DNA of 64,000 bases, from the NCBI GenBank assembly GCA_029067355.1, contig JAIEEQ010000010.1, forward strand, positions 1 to 64,000. Reading direction: 5' to 3'. Each line of letters begins with the position of its first letter. The first letter of the stretch is position 1. This document shows positions 26,490 to 36,219 of the stretch, piece after piece. This DNA comes from Anaeroplasmataceae bacterium. Lineage in GTDB: Bacteria; Bacillota_I; Bacilli_A; Acholeplasmatales; Anaeroplasmataceae. The notes under the pieces are model-generated. The model was given only the letters and a program-made list of their open reading frames with translations, ran no database searches and was not told the origin of the DNA. The position numbers were made by a program, and so were the translations under genes.

Positions 26490-28896
26490 ATTTCATTACA
26501 ATATTCACAAGCTTTTTAGGAACATAAATTGTTTTTATAATTTCATGTCCTTCTGTAAAGGCTACAATTTTTTCTAAGGCTAATGCCTGTGCAATAATAT
26601 CATCCTTAGAAGTATCAACGCCTACCTCTAGTTTATCTCTAAGCTTACCATTAATCTGAACAACCAAGGAAAGCTTTTCTAAAACAAGCTTAGACTCATC
26701 ATAGGAAGGCCATGCCTCAAAGGTAATTGTTCCCTGATGTCCTAAATCCTGCCATAGTTCTTCTCCAATATGAGGACATATTGGATATAAAAGCTTTACA
26801 AATCCCTCTATATAAGGCAAATAAATAGATTTCGCCTTGTATGCCTCATTTAAGAAGGTCATCATCTGAGCTATTGCAGTATTAAAGTTCAAGCTATCAA
26901 AATCAGAGGAAACCTTTTTTACCGTTTGATGATAAATCTTATCTAATTCACCTGTATTTTCCTTGCTGAATTTAGAGGTATATTCCTCCTGATGATAAAA
27001 TCTCCAAACTCTGTCTAAAAACTTTCGAGCACCTTCAAGTCCTTTACTGCTCCAAGGAAGAGAAGCCTCAAGAGGTCCCATAAACATCTCATATAGTCTT
27101 AATGTATCTGCACCATATTCCTTTGTTACATCATCTGGATTAACAACATTTCCGCGAGATTTACTCATTTTCTCATTGTTCTCTCCTAAAATCATACCCT
27201 GATGGAATAGCCTTTGGAAAGGCTCCTTTACAGGGACAAGTCCTTTATCAAACAAATAATTTGTCCAGAACCTTGAGTAAAGCAAATGTCCAACCGCATG
27301 CTCTGACCCTCCCAAATATAAATCAACAGGTAACCAGTGCTTCAAAAGCTCATAATCTGCAAAGCTTTTTTCATTTTTTGGATCAATATATCGCATAAAA
27401 TACCAGCTAGAGGCAGCAGAGCCAGGCATTGTATTTGTTTCACGAATACAAGTCTTCCCATGATAAGTCGTATTCACCCAATCCTTGGCATTTTCTAAAG
27501 GTGCAGTACCACTCTTCTTTGATTTATAATCATCTAAAACAGGAAGTACAAGAGGTAAGTCTTTATCCTCTAGTGCTTCACTTGTGCCATCCTCATAAAA
27601 TACAACAGGAATTGGCTCTCCCCAATATCTCTGTCTTGCAAAAATCCATTCTCTTAGTCGGTAAGAAATCTGCTTTGAACCACATTGATGCTCCTCTAGC
27701 CAATGAATCATCTTCTCAATAGAATCCTCTTTGTTTAAGCCATTCAAGAAATCTGAATTGATATGAGGTCCATCCTCTGTATAAGCAGCCTCTAAAACAT
27801 TTCCACCCTCTAAAACAGGAATAATTTCTAAGCCAAATTTCTTTGCAAAAGCATAATCTCTTTCATCATGAGCAGGAACTGCCATAATAGCTCCTGTGCC
27901 ATAGCTGGCTAAAACATAGTCAGAAATCCAGATTGGAATTCTTTTTTGATTTACGGGATTTATAGCATAGGCTCCTGTAAAAACACCTGTCTTTTCCTTA
28001 TTTAGTTCTGTACGCTCTAGTTCACTTTTAGAGCTACAAGCTTTTTGATAGGCCTCTACACTTTTCTTTTGTTCAGGAATTGTAATTTGATTTACAATTT
28101 CATGTTCTGGAGAAAGGACACAATAGGTTGCTCCAAAAAGAGTATCACAGCGTGTGGTAAACACAGTAAACTTGAATTCAGAATGATCCACCTTGAAATC
28201 CACATGTGCACCAATGGATTTCCCAATCCAGTTTCTCTGCATCTCCTTTGTTGAAGAGGGCCAATCCAAGGTATCCAATCCCGCAAGAAGCTTTTCTGCA
28301 TACTTAGGAATATCTAATACCCATTGCTTCATATTCTTACGAACAACAGGATATCCACCTCTTTCACTTTTCCCATCAATAACCTCATCATTTGCCAAAA
28401 CAGTTCCTAAAGCCTCACACCAATTCACAGGCATTTCTATCTGTTTTGCAAGTCCATCCTTGTATAACTGCTTAAAAATCCATTGGGTCCATTTATAATA
28501 ACCAGGATCACAGGTAGATATTTCTTTTGTCCAGTCATAGGAAAAGCCCAGCATTTTTAGCTGTCTTGTAAAATTAGCTATATTTTCTTTTGTAAATTCC
28601 TCTGGATGATGTCCTGTGGCAATAGCAAACTGCTCTGCTGGAAGTCCAAAGGCATCCCAGCCCATAGGATGTAGAACATTAAAGCCCTCCATTCTTTTTT
28701 TACGACAAACAATATCTGTTGCGGTATATCCCTCTGGATGTCCTACATGAAGTCCCTGACCAGAAGGATAGGGAAACATATCCAAAGCATAGAATTTAGG
28801 CTTTGTAAAATCACTTATATCTGTAAAAAAGGTCTGATTCTTTTCCCAATATTCCTGCCACTTTTTTTCAATCTCTATATGATCATAATTTTTCAT
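26488..28896 (-). CDS. leuS: leucyl-tRNA synthetase
   Basis: This 802-residue class I synthetase charges tRNA-Leu. Catalytic motifs are intact: '[10 protein letters not shown]' (HIGH, residues 48-57) and 'EKMSKSRGN'. The CP1 editing domain keeps '[13 protein letters not shown]' and '[10 protein letters not shown]'. '[11 protein letters not shown]' and '[11 protein letters not shown]' are typical bacterial LeuRS. The ribosome binding site is AGGAG. No T-box leader lies upstream, as only 11 nt separate it from the preceding membrane-protein gene. This is the functional LeuRS against which the degenerate paralogue at 8928-10937 can be compared. Confidence 0.97.
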   Translation of the reverse strand: MKNYDHIEIEKKWQEYWEKNQTFFTDISDFTKPKFYALDMFPYPSGQGLHVGHPEGYTATDIVCRKKRMEGFNVLHPMGWDAFGLPAEQFAIATGHHPEEFTKENIANFTRQLKMLGFSYDWTKEISTCDPGYYKWTQWIFKQLYKDGLAKQIEMPVNWCEALGTVLANDEVIDGKSERGGYPVVRKNMKQWVLDIPKYAEKLLAGLDTLDWPSSTKEMQRNWIGKSIGAHVDFKVDHSEFKFTVFTTRCDTLFGATYCVLSPEHEIVNQITIPEQKKSVEAYQKACSSKSELERTELNKEKTGVFTGAYAINPVNQKRIPIWISDYVLASYGTGAIMAVPAHDERDYAFAKKFGLEIIPVLEGGNVLEAAYTEDGPHINSDFLNGLNKEDSIEKMIHWLEEHQCGSKQISYRLREWIFARQRYWGEPIPVVFYEDGTSEALEDKDLPLVLPVLDDYKSKKSGTAPLENAKDWVNTTYHGKTCIRETNTMPGSAASSWYFMRYIDPKNEKSFADYELLKHWLPVDLYLGGSEHAVGHLLYSRFWTNYLFDKGLVPVKEPFQRLFHQGMILGENNEKMSKSRGNVVNPDDVTKEYGADTLRLYEMFMGPLEASLPWSSKGLEGARKFLDRVWRFYHQEEYTSKFSKENTGELDKIYHQTVKKVSSDFDSLNFNTAIAQMMTFLNEAYKAKSIYLPYIEGFVKLLYPICPHIGEELWQDLGHQGTITFEAWPSYDESKLVLEKLSLVVQINGKLRDKLEVGVDTSKDDIIAQALALEKIVAFTEGHEIIKTIYVPKKLVNIVMK

Positions 28897-28907
28897 AATT
28901 TCAACTC

Positions 28908-29330
28908 CTATTTATTCTGAATGATTTTTGGTCCTTTTCCGTTCTTTTTTCTTCGATCTGTAAGCCAAGTAATCAGCTTAAAAATCAAATAAGGAATAGC
29001 GAAGGCAAGCAAAACTAAGCCATACCATAAGGCTATTGTATTTGCGAAAACAAAAGTAATATGGAAAAAGCAATACCAGATTAAACAACCCAAAAGGATG
29101 GTTAAAACCATACAAAGTGGCATAAATCTGGACTCCTCATATTCTGCAACTAACGAGGTTTTAAATAACATCATAATTAAATAAAGTAACGGATGAACCA
29201 AAAGCACCGTTGTTAAAACAGCAATAAAGGTGCTTGGAGAATCAAAGCCTTGAAGAAATCCTACAAGAGGAATAACTGCAATATCTATAACTAATAAAAC
29301 AATGTGAATTATATTTAATTTTTTGAGCAT
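28908..29330 (-). CDS. small four-helix membrane protein, unknown
   Basis: The 140-residue protein has four hydrophobic segments (about residues 8-25, 35-55, 72-90 and 95-118) and a basic tail ('[11 protein letters not shown]'). I recognise no family. Two ATGs lie 6 nt apart; the second (29330) has GAGGAGG at the better 7-nt distance. It is located between a second small membrane gene and leuS, with short gaps, so the three probably form one transcript. No functional inference is made. Confidence 0.55.
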   Translation of the reverse strand: MLKKLNIIHIVLLVIDIAVIPLVGFLQGFDSPSTFIAVLTTVLLVHPLLYLIMMLFKTSLVAEYEESRFMPLCMVLTILLGCLIWYCFFHITFVFANTIALWYGLVLLAFAIPYLIFKLITWLTDRRKKNGKGPKIIQNK

Positions 29331-29332
29331 TT

Positions 29333-29590
29333 TCATTCCTCCTCATTTCTTTTTTTCTTCAAAACCAAAAACAATGCCTCTAAGCCTATAAACATTATTA
29401 AAATTCCTATTACTGCAATTCCAAGATAAAGATATACAACATCCTGCTTCAAGGAAAATACTATAAAATATGCAATTGACATTACAGATCCTAGGATAAG
29501 AAAGAACAAATGTTCTTTTAAAAACCTCTTCCATAATATCTTCTTTTCCTGCTTTATTTCAAAATCATCATGAATTTCTTTTTCTTCCAT
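29333..29590 (-). CDS. small two-helix membrane protein, unknown
   Basis: The 85-residue product has a charged N-terminus ('MEEKEIHDDFEIKQEKK') and two hydrophobic helices (about 28-48 and 53-75), ending in a KKKR-rich tail. No family is recognised. It has a GAGGT ribosome binding site and almost abuts the next gene (28908-29330), suggesting the two encode partner membrane proteins. A promoter -10 and a leader hairpin lie upstream (29754-29759 and 29696-29749). Confidence 0.55.
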   Translation of the reverse strand: MEEKEIHDDFEIKQEKKILWKRFLKEHLFFLILGSVMSIAYFIVFSLKQDVVYLYLGIAVIGILIMFIGLEALFLVLKKKRNEEE

Positions 29591-29695
29591 AAACGAAACC
29601 TCAATTTCTATATTTGAATAGCATCCTAAAAAATTTCTTTTCTATGTTCCTTATTTCAAATCTACCATTTTATAAATAAATGAAAAAAGATATAC

Positions 29696-29749
29696 AAATA
29701 GCGAATGGAAAAGATATCTAAAATGTCATACTCCATATCTTCGCTATTT
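29696..29749 (-). repeat. long imperfect inverted repeat in leader of the small membrane gene
   Basis: AAATAGCGA (29696-29704) plus AGATAT (29712-29717) pair with ATATCTTCGCTATTT (29735-29749), giving a 15-bp stem with a 7-nt bulge. A minus-strand TATAAT sits at 29754-29759, so a transcript would begin almost exactly at the base of this stem. Confidence 0.55.
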
Positions 29750-29775
29750 TATTATTATACTATAAAATGTCAAAA

Positions 29776-29804
29776 ATAAAAAGTCCTAAGATACATCTTA
29801 GGAC
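29776..29804 (-). terminator. terminator of the uxaBAC operon
   Basis: GTCCTAAGAT and ATCTTAGGAC (29783-29792 and 29795-29804) form a perfect 10-bp stem followed on the minus strand by five T residues, just after uxaC. Confidence 0.9.
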
Positions 29805-29824
29805 AATTCTATAACTAAGTTTTA

Positions 29825-31237
29825 TTAAAATCCAAAGAATTCCTTAGCATTGTTGTAGCAAACATCCTCTACAATTTTGCCTAAGGTATCTAATTCCTCT
29901 ACTGGATATTGACCAGATTCAACAAGATTTCCAAGCATCTGGCATAATAAACGACGATAGTATTCATGACGTGGATAAGCTAAGAAGCTACGAGAATCTG
30001 TAAGCATACCCACAGACTGAGCAACAAGCCCAACCTGCATCAAGGTTTCAAGATTTTGACGCATACCATCCTGCTGATCTAAGAACCACCAAGCTGTTCC
30101 AACCTGTACACGTCCCTTAACCCCTTCCTTCTGGAAGCATCCAGAAAGAACAGTTAAAGCATAATTATCTCTTGGATTTAAACAATAAAGAATCGTTTTA
30201 GGAAGCTGATCAGTTTCATCTAAAGCACCTAATAAAGCAGAAAGCTTTGCCATATAGTTCTGATCCTCAATCGCATCAAAGCCAGTATCTGGTCCAATCT
30301 TCTTAAGCATAGACTTTGAATTATTTCTTAAAGCTCCAATATGATATTGCTGAACCCAGCCATGCTTATGATATTCCTTTCCTAAGAATACTAAAACGTA
30401 GCCCTTATACCAATCCTGCTCAAGCTCAGAAATTTCTTTTCCTGCCATACCCTTCTTAAATACAGCATTTGCCTCTGCATAGCCACATGGAGCATAGTGT
30501 ACTACATCAAGGGCATGATCAGACAATCTTGATCCCATTTCATGGAAAAAATCAATCCGCTCAGCTAAAGCACGTTCTAAATCATGAAGCTCCTTTATTT
30601 TATACCCAACAACATCACTTAGCTGATTTACCCAGTCAGCAAACCAGGATAGCTCGACATTAATTGCTTTATCAGGACGGAATGCAGGACGAACATGAAC
30701 CTTTAAGGTTTCATCAGCATTCATTTTCTTATGCCATTCTAGACTATCTACTGGATCATCTGTCGTGCAAACTGTATCTACCTTAAATTTATACATCATT
30801 TCTCTTGCAGTTAAGGTTTCTAATTTTTTGTTTGCAGCATCCCAGATTTTTTTCGCATTTTTTTCATTGATAATATCCTCAATATCAAAATATCTTCTCA
30901 TTTCTAAATGGGACCAGTGATACAAAGGGTTTCCAACAAAATAAGGCATAGACTCAACAAACTGCATATATTTCTTATAATCATCATCAGGTCCTGAAAT
31001 GGAATCCTCCTCATAGCCTCTTGCACGTAGACTTCTCCATTTATAATGATCTCCATAGCGATCTCCTGCACCAAGCCAAACCTCAGCTAAATTACGGAAT
31101 TTCTTATCCTCAAAAATTTCCTTTGGCTGTAAATGACAATGATAATCAATGATAGGCATATGCTCAGCATGCTCATGATATAATTTCTTAGCCGTTTCAG
31201 TAGTCAGTAAGAAATCCTTATCCATAAAATCTTTCAT
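29825..31237 (-). CDS. uxaC: glucuronate isomerase
   Basis: UxaC converts D-glucuronate to D-fructuronate and D-galacturonate to D-tagaturonate. The 470-residue protein has the metal-dependent hydrolase-like signatures 'MPIIDYHCHLQPKEI' and 'TVCTTDDPVDSLEWH', plus 'WVQQYHIGALRNNS' and 'TDSRSFLAYPRHEYYRR', as in bacterial UxaC. The ribosome binding site is GGAGAAG. It is the last gene of uxaB-uxaA-uxaC and the operon ends at a strong terminator. The KDG kinase and aldolase needed to finish the pathway are not in this window. Confidence 0.97.
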   Translation of the reverse strand: MKDFMDKDFLLTTETAKKLYHEHAEHMPIIDYHCHLQPKEIFEDKKFRNLAEVWLGAGDRYGDHYKWRSLRARGYEEDSISGPDDDYKKYMQFVESMPYFVGNPLYHWSHLEMRRYFDIEDIINEKNAKKIWDAANKKLETLTAREMMYKFKVDTVCTTDDPVDSLEWHKKMNADETLKVHVRPAFRPDKAINVELSWFADWVNQLSDVVGYKIKELHDLERALAERIDFFHEMGSRLSDHALDVVHYAPCGYAEANAVFKKGMAGKEISELEQDWYKGYVLVFLGKEYHKHGWVQQYHIGALRNNSKSMLKKIGPDTGFDAIEDQNYMAKLSALLGALDETDQLPKTILYCLNPRDNYALTVLSGCFQKEGVKGRVQVGTAWWFLDQQDGMRQNLETLMQVGLVAQSVGMLTDSRSFLAYPRHEYYRRLLCQMLGNLVESGQYPVEELDTLGKIVEDVCYNNAKEFFGF

Positions 31238-31261
31238 ATTTTTCTTCTCCTTACTTAATTT

Positions 31262-32740
31262 TTATAATACAACCCCGTCCTTGAAAATAGATATTTCACG
31301 GAAATTGTTTTCTTCATTTTTAGTCTGCTTTTTCTCAGAGGCAATATCACATAGTAAATCAATAAAATCCTCTAAAAGCTCATCCATGCTCTTCTTATCC
31401 ACTAAATCCCCAGCATTAAAATCAATCCAGTTTGATTTTTTATTTGCAAGAGCTGTGTTTGTTGCAATTTTAACCGTTGGAATAAACCCACCAAATGGAG
31501 TTCCTCTACCTGTTGTGAATAATACCATCTGACAACCACTACAACCTAGGGTTGTTGTCGCAATCAAATCATTACCAGGAGTACAAAGTAGATTTAATCC
31601 GTTCACGCGAATTCTTTCTCCCATTTTTAATACATCCTGTACAATGGCAGATCCTGCCTTCTGTGTACAGCCTAAGGATTTATCCTCTAATGTTGTAATT
31701 CCACCCTTTTTATTTCCAGGAGATGGATTATCATAGATTACCTGATTATGATTTTTAAAATATAGCTTAAATTCATTGATTAGGTCAACGATTTTTTCAA
31801 ATGTTTTTGCATCCTTTGCACGTGCCATTAATAGCTTTTCAGCACCAAACATTTCAGGAACCTCTCCTAGTACCGTGGTTGCACCATTAATAGATAAAAA
31901 ATCAGAGAAACGCCCTAAAAGAGGATTTGCTGTGATCCCACTCATTCCATCAGAGCCACCACACTTTAGTCCAATTCTAAGAACAGATAGCGGTTTTGTA
32001 ACACGTCTATCGTTCTTCATCTGGTCATAAAGCTCCTTTAATAGCTTCGTTCCCTCCTCAACTTCATCTTCTACCTCTTGAGCAATTAAAAATCTTGTTC
32101 TTGTAGCATCATAAGCTCCAAGTGTTTCTCTAAACGTTGATACAAGATTTTCCTCACAGCCTAATCCTAAAACCAAAACTCCACCAGCATTTGGATGCTT
32201 AACCATATCCTGTAAAAGTGTTCTAGTTAGTTCAAGATCAGAGCCCATCTGACTACAACCAAAAGGATGCTGGAAGGTATAAATCCCATCAATCCCCTCT
32301 GTGCCATATTTTTCCTTAAAATGCTCTATCATATCCTTTGCCATACCAGAAACACAGCCAACTGTTTGGATAACCCAAAGCTCATTACGGATTCCATATT
32401 CCCCTGTTGAACGCTCATATACTTCAACCTTGCGATCAGATTTATATCCCAAAACATCTGGGTATTTAGGATTATAGGAATAAGAAATTACGTCATCAAG
32501 ATTAGTAGCTACATTATGTGTATGAACATGCTCACCAGCCTTAATATCTACTGTTGCATGCCCAATTGGAGAACCATATTTCATTACATCTTCTCCATTA
32601 CGTATGTCCCTTAAAGCAACCTTGTGTGCCTGAGGAATATCCTCTAAAAGAACAACATTTTCTAATTTCTCACCTTTAGAAAAGGGTCTAAGTACAACCG
32701 CAACATTATCCAATGGATTAATGATGATATAATCTTTCAT
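31262..32740 (-). CDS. uxaA: altronate dehydratase
   Basis: UxaA dehydrates D-altronate to 2-keto-3-deoxygluconate. The 492-residue protein has the N-terminal SAF domain ('DNVAVVLRPFSKGEKL', 'HATVDIKAGEHVHTHN') and the large catalytic domain with 'GCVSGMAKDMIEHF', 'FQHPFGCSQMG', 'GLKCGGSDGMSGITANP' and 'TTLGCSGCQMVLFTTGRGTP'. Conserved Cys agree with a metal-dependent enzyme of this family. It follows uxaB by 21 nt with a GGAAG ribosome binding site. Both the SAF and catalytic parts are in a single chain, as is usual. Confidence 0.97.
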   Translation of the reverse strand: MKDYIIINPLDNVAVVLRPFSKGEKLENVVLLEDIPQAHKVALRDIRNGEDVMKYGSPIGHATVDIKAGEHVHTHNVATNLDDVISYSYNPKYPDVLGYKSDRKVEVYERSTGEYGIRNELWVIQTVGCVSGMAKDMIEHFKEKYGTEGIDGIYTFQHPFGCSQMGSDLELTRTLLQDMVKHPNAGGVLVLGLGCEENLVSTFRETLGAYDATRTRFLIAQEVEDEVEEGTKLLKELYDQMKNDRRVTKPLSVLRIGLKCGGSDGMSGITANPLLGRFSDFLSINGATTVLGEVPEMFGAEKLLMARAKDAKTFEKIVDLINEFKLYFKNHNQVIYDNPSPGNKKGGITTLEDKSLGCTQKAGSAIVQDVLKMGERIRVNGLNLLCTPGNDLIATTTLGCSGCQMVLFTTGRGTPFGGFIPTVKIATNTALANKKSNWIDFNAGDLVDKKSMDELLEDFIDLLCDIASEKKQTKNEENNFREISIFKDGVVL

Positions 32741-32761
32741 AAATTGTCTTCCTTTTTTTAA

Positions 32762-34219
32762 TTATTTTACCATTTTAGCTAACGCTTCACGCATAGAGCT
32801 AGATGTAATTTCATATAAACAATCTGTAACAAAATCCAATACACCATCAAATTTTGTCAAGTCTACTTCCCAATGAGATTCTAGGCCTAAAACATGAGAG
32901 GCAATCTTCTTACAAGAAGCCTTAGAGCCATCAAAATCACTCCAAAGATTATTAAACATCTCTAATGCCCACGCATCATCTGCAAGCTTAATATCTTCAG
33001 TACCACGTTTTCCACGATAGAAAACAAGTAATGCTGCTAAGCTAAATAAGGCATGATCAGGGAAATGCTTTAAATCATTTAGATTTTGTAAAACCGTAGG
33101 TAAAATTCTTGTCTTATATTTTGTCACAGAATTTAAAGCAATACTCATAAGTTCATGACGAACAAATGGGTTACCATAACGCTCTAATACACTATGTGCA
33201 TAAGAATCCATTTGATCTCTTGGAATATTAATTGTAGGAACAACCTCATTAAAGATAAAATCTAAAACAAATTTGTTCAATTGCTTGTCCTCAATCGTTT
33301 CACGTACTGTGTCTATTCCAGCAAGATAAGCAACAGGAACTAAGCAAGTGTGAGATCCATTTAAAATTTTAACCTTTCTTTCCTTATATGGCTTTATAGA
33401 ATCAACAAATAACACATTTAAGCCAGCTTCTTTTGCAGGAAGCTTCTTTTCTAAATCCTTAACTGTTTTACCATCTATAACCCACAAATGGAAAATTTCT
33501 CCAACAACCATATTATTATCAATATAGCCTAGCTGATTCCATAATTCCTTATCCTCATTTCTTGGATAGCCTGGGACAATACGGTCAACCAGCGTATTAT
33601 AATAACGATTTGCATGCTCAATCCAGTCAATGAATTTATCATCCATATGATTATGCTTAGCAAGCTCAATCAATATTTCCTTTAGGGTGTCTCCATTATG
33701 GTCGATTAGCTCACAAGGGATGATTTCTAATCCTTTAGTAGTATCCCCTTTAAAGTAATCATACCGCACCTTTAAAAAGGCTAATAGTTTACCAGGGAAG
33801 CTGTTTGGTGTTTTTGTAAAATCAGTATCATTTGGATCAAAGGCAATCCCTGCCTCTGTTGTATTAGAAATGATATATTCTAATTCCTCGCTTTTGGCAT
33901 AATCTAAATATTTTTGATAGTCAGTAAACGGATTAATGAAATCCTCTAAGCAATCTATAACCTGATGGGTTTTAACAGTTTGTCCATTATTTATACCTTG
34001 TAGGTATAAAGTGTAAAGCCCATCTGCCTCAGATAACTCCTTAACACGTCCAAAAGGCATTGGCTGTACAACAACTACCCCCGCATTGAAGTTAGCCTTT
34101 TTGTTCATAGAATCCACAATCCAATCAATGAACGCTCTTAGAAAGTTTCCTTCTCCAAATTGCATAATCTTCACAGGATGTTTCACCTTATTCACAATCT
34201 TACTACTAATATTTTCCAC
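32762..34219 (-). CDS. uxaB: tagaturonate reductase
   Basis: UxaB reduces D-tagaturonate to D-altronate with NADH. The 485-residue protein of the mannitol dehydrogenase family has the NAD-binding 'MQFGEGNFLRAFIDWIV', and 'LNGSHTCLVPVAYLAG' (with the Lys/Asn/His catalytic region) as in altronate oxidoreductases. The start is decided by the ribosome binding site: GGAGGG ends 7 nt before a GTG at 34219, whereas the upstream ATG at 34240 lies before it. It is the first gene of the operon, behind a well-formed promoter at 34278-34306. The presence of HprK in this genome suggests catabolite control, but I see no perfect cre site. Confidence 0.92.
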   Translation of the reverse strand: MENISSKIVNKVKHPVKIMQFGEGNFLRAFIDWIVDSMNKKANFNAGVVVVQPMPFGRVKELSEADGLYTLYLQGINNGQTVKTHQVIDCLEDFINPFTDYQKYLDYAKSEELEYIISNTTEAGIAFDPNDTDFTKTPNSFPGKLLAFLKVRYDYFKGDTTKGLEIIPCELIDHNGDTLKEILIELAKHNHMDDKFIDWIEHANRYYNTLVDRIVPGYPRNEDKELWNQLGYIDNNMVVGEIFHLWVIDGKTVKDLEKKLPAKEAGLNVLFVDSIKPYKERKVKILNGSHTCLVPVAYLAGIDTVRETIEDKQLNKFVLDFIFNEVVPTINIPRDQMDSYAHSVLERYGNPFVRHELMSIALNSVTKYKTRILPTVLQNLNDLKHFPDHALFSLAALLVFYRGKRGTEDIKLADDAWALEMFNNLWSDFDGSKASCKKIASHVLGLESHWEVDLTKFDGVLDFVTDCLYEITSSSMREALAKMVK

Positions 34220-34277
34220 GTTTTTTCCCTCCATATACACTTTACATATTTAAAAAAAGTGTGCATAATATAGTTTA

Positions 34278-34306
34278 ATTTTACCACGCAATATTGAATT
34301 AGTCAA
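34278..34306 (-). promoter_or_regulatory. promoter of the uxaBAC operon (-35 TTGACT, 17 nt, -10 TAAAAT)
   Basis: TTGACT (34301-34306) and TAAAAT (34278-34283) each match five of six consensus bases and are 17 nt apart on the minus strand, about 60 nt before the uxaB start codon. Confidence 0.65.
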
Positions 34307-34338
34307 CGAATTACAAACGAAAAATGTAAGCCCTTTAC

Positions 34339-35736
34339 TTAAACCTGAATTTGAAGCCATTTCTGTTGGGCAAACCTCCAAATATTGAGTCCCATTCTCA
34401 AGACCTGATCAATCAGCATTCCAATCCATGCCCCAATCACACCAAGCCCAATAGGATAGCATAGCAGATAGGAAACCAGAGGTCGTATACAGGTAACACT
34501 AATTAAGGAGGTTGCTGCAGTATATTTTGTGTCTCCACTACCTCTTAATATACCTGTAATTACCCACTGTATATTTTGAGGAAGTGTAGTAAAGGCTGCA
34601 ATAATCATAATTACAGAGGCCATATCTGCACGTTCCTTTGTTTCAGGCCTATACATACCAATCATTAAATTTCTAGCAGAAAGCATAATGATACATATTA
34701 ATATAGCACAAAGAAAGGACAATGTCATACTTACCTTGGCATACACAATTGCAAGATCCTTTCTCTTTTCACCTAATCTGTGTCCAACTACTGCTGCTGT
34801 ACCTATGGAAAATCCATCTGCAAGGGTAAACATTAAGGTATTTAAGTCATTACAGATTCCATGTACATAGGTAGCATCATCTCCTAGATAATTCACAATT
34901 AATGCAAATAAAATAAATCCAATTCTCATAAAAATCTGGTCAATAAAACAGGAGGGTAAAATATGCCCTATATCCTTTAAGGTTTCTTTATCTAAATGGA
35001 ACAGCTGTTTGAACTGAAGCTTCAAGTAGCCTTTAGGTAATAAGATTGTAATCAAGCAAATGATAAAAGCAACTGCATTACCAATAATAGTTGCGATTGC
35101 TGCTCCAGCAATACCAAGCTCTGGAAAGCCCCAATTCCCTTCAATCAGCAAGTAATTTAATCCAATATTCACCAAATTTGCAACAAGGTTTGTCCACATA
35201 GATATTTTTGTTTTCCCAATGCCCCTTTGACAAGCATTGATGGTCAGTCTTAAGCCATTAAACACAAATCCAGACGCAATAATGGTCAAATAGGTTGTGG
35301 CATAATCTATTGTGTTTTTTGTCGCACCCATAATTTGGCACAAAGGTCTTGCTAGGCAGGCAACCAAAATACTTAATACAAAAGAAATTGCGAAGCATAA
35401 TTTAATTCCTTCATGAAGCGTTTTATTTACAGCGTTCTGATTTTTAGAGCCATATCTTCTAGAAACAATAGCCGTTAATGCAATATTAAGAGCCGTAATA
35501 AAGCAAATCATGAAAAAAATCGGTTGTTTTGTAATAGTTACGGCTGAATTTGCATCATTTCCAATAGAGGAAACCATGATTCCGTCAAACATTGTAACCA
35601 ATGCGACTAAAAAGCCTTCCACCATAGAAGGCCAAACAATTTTCATAACATCCTTGACAACCTTAGAATACTTAGGAATTTCTCCTTGCTTATCACAATC
35701 CTTGACTAATCTTTGGGTATTAAACAAGCAAATCAA
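34339..35736 (-). CDS. MATE family efflux transporter
   Basis: The 465-residue protein has 12 hydrophobic segments in two similar halves: 'WPSMVEGFLVALVTMFDGIMVSSIG' and 'ILPSCFIDQIFMRIGFILFA' start the repeats, and 'ALNIALTAIVSRRYG' and 'FSIGTAAVVGHRLGE' are the matching MATE motifs. Substrates are typically cationic drugs exported in exchange for Na+ or H+; the substrate here cannot be read from sequence. No ATG is available. TTG at 35736 lies 6 nt after AGAGGTG, while a GTG at 35745 overlaps that site. It starts 13 nt after rlmH ends. Confidence 0.85.
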   Translation of the reverse strand: MICLFNTQRLVKDCDKQGEIPKYSKVVKDVMKIVWPSMVEGFLVALVTMFDGIMVSSIGNDANSAVTITKQPIFFMICFITALNIALTAIVSRRYGSKNQNAVNKTLHEGIKLCFAISFVLSILVACLARPLCQIMGATKNTIDYATTYLTIIASGFVFNGLRLTINACQRGIGKTKISMWTNLVANLVNIGLNYLLIEGNWGFPELGIAGAAIATIIGNAVAFIICLITILLPKGYLKLQFKQLFHLDKETLKDIGHILPSCFIDQIFMRIGFILFALIVNYLGDDATYVHGICNDLNTLMFTLADGFSIGTAAVVGHRLGEKRKDLAIVYAKVSMTLSFLCAILICIIMLSARNLMIGMYRPETKERADMASVIMIIAAFTTLPQNIQWVITGILRGSGDTKYTAATSLISVTCIRPLVSYLLCYPIGLGVIGAWIGMLIDQVLRMGLNIWRFAQQKWLQIQV

Positions 35737-35748
35737 GTGAATCACCTC

Positions 35749-36219
35749 TTATTTATGATATGTTTCATGATTTAATATTTTAAAGGAACGGAAAATCTGC
35801 TCTAGTAAGATTACCTGCATCAGTTGATGAGGAAAGGTCATTTTTGAAAAGCAAAGATGATAATCCATTCTTTTTAAAAGCTCATCTCCAAGTCCAAGAG
35901 ATCCTCCAATAACAAAAACAATATGAGAAGCTGAATAAGAAAAAATATGGGAAATTTTTTCTGCCAGCTCTGGACTACTAAGCATCTCTCCTTTTAAATT
36001 TAATGCAATTTTAAAAGAACTTTCTGGAAGCTTGGACAATAATTTTGTCGCTTCTTTGCTTTTAATATCCTCAATACTCATATTATGAATAATTGGCTCA
36101 TCTGGCACAGAGATAAAATCTATTTTACAATATTTAGATAATCTTTTAGAATATTCTAAAATCGCATCCTTCAGGTATCGCTCCTTGATGATACCAACAC
36201 TAAGTATGGTGATTTTCAT
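35749..36219 (-). CDS. rlmH: 23S rRNA pseudouridine1915 N3-methyltransferase RlmH
   Basis: RlmH methylates pseudouridine 1915 in helix 69 of 23S rRNA. The 156-residue protein is of the expected size and SPOUT fold: 'MKITILSVGIIKERYLKDAI', 'IALNLKGEMLSSPELAEKI', the knotted SAM site 'FVIGGSLGLGDELL', and the C-terminal 'FPHQLMQVILLEQIFRSFKI' with 'YHK' at the end. Its ATG overlaps the end of walJ, and the walJ-rlmH pairing is familiar in Bacillota. Confidence 0.96.
   Translation of the reverse strand: MKITILSVGIIKERYLKDAILEYSKRLSKYCKIDFISVPDEPIIHNMSIEDIKSKEATKLLSKLPESSFKIALNLKGEMLSSPELAEKISHIFSYSASHIVFVIGGSLGLGDELLKRMDYHLCFSKMTFPHQLMQVILLEQIFRSFKILNHETYHK

Noticed and set aside
27429-28498. 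Several plus-strand frames opposite leuS
   Set aside because: They are antisense shadows of a conserved gene, with no ribosome binding sites or recognisable domains.
28897-28907. T-box leader for leuS
   Set aside because: Only 11 nt separate leuS from the upstream gene, and no T-box motif is present there.
34261-34340. Catabolite-responsive (cre) operator at uxaBAC
   Set aside because: No site close enough to the TGWAANCGNTNWCA pattern was found, although HprK makes such control plausible.
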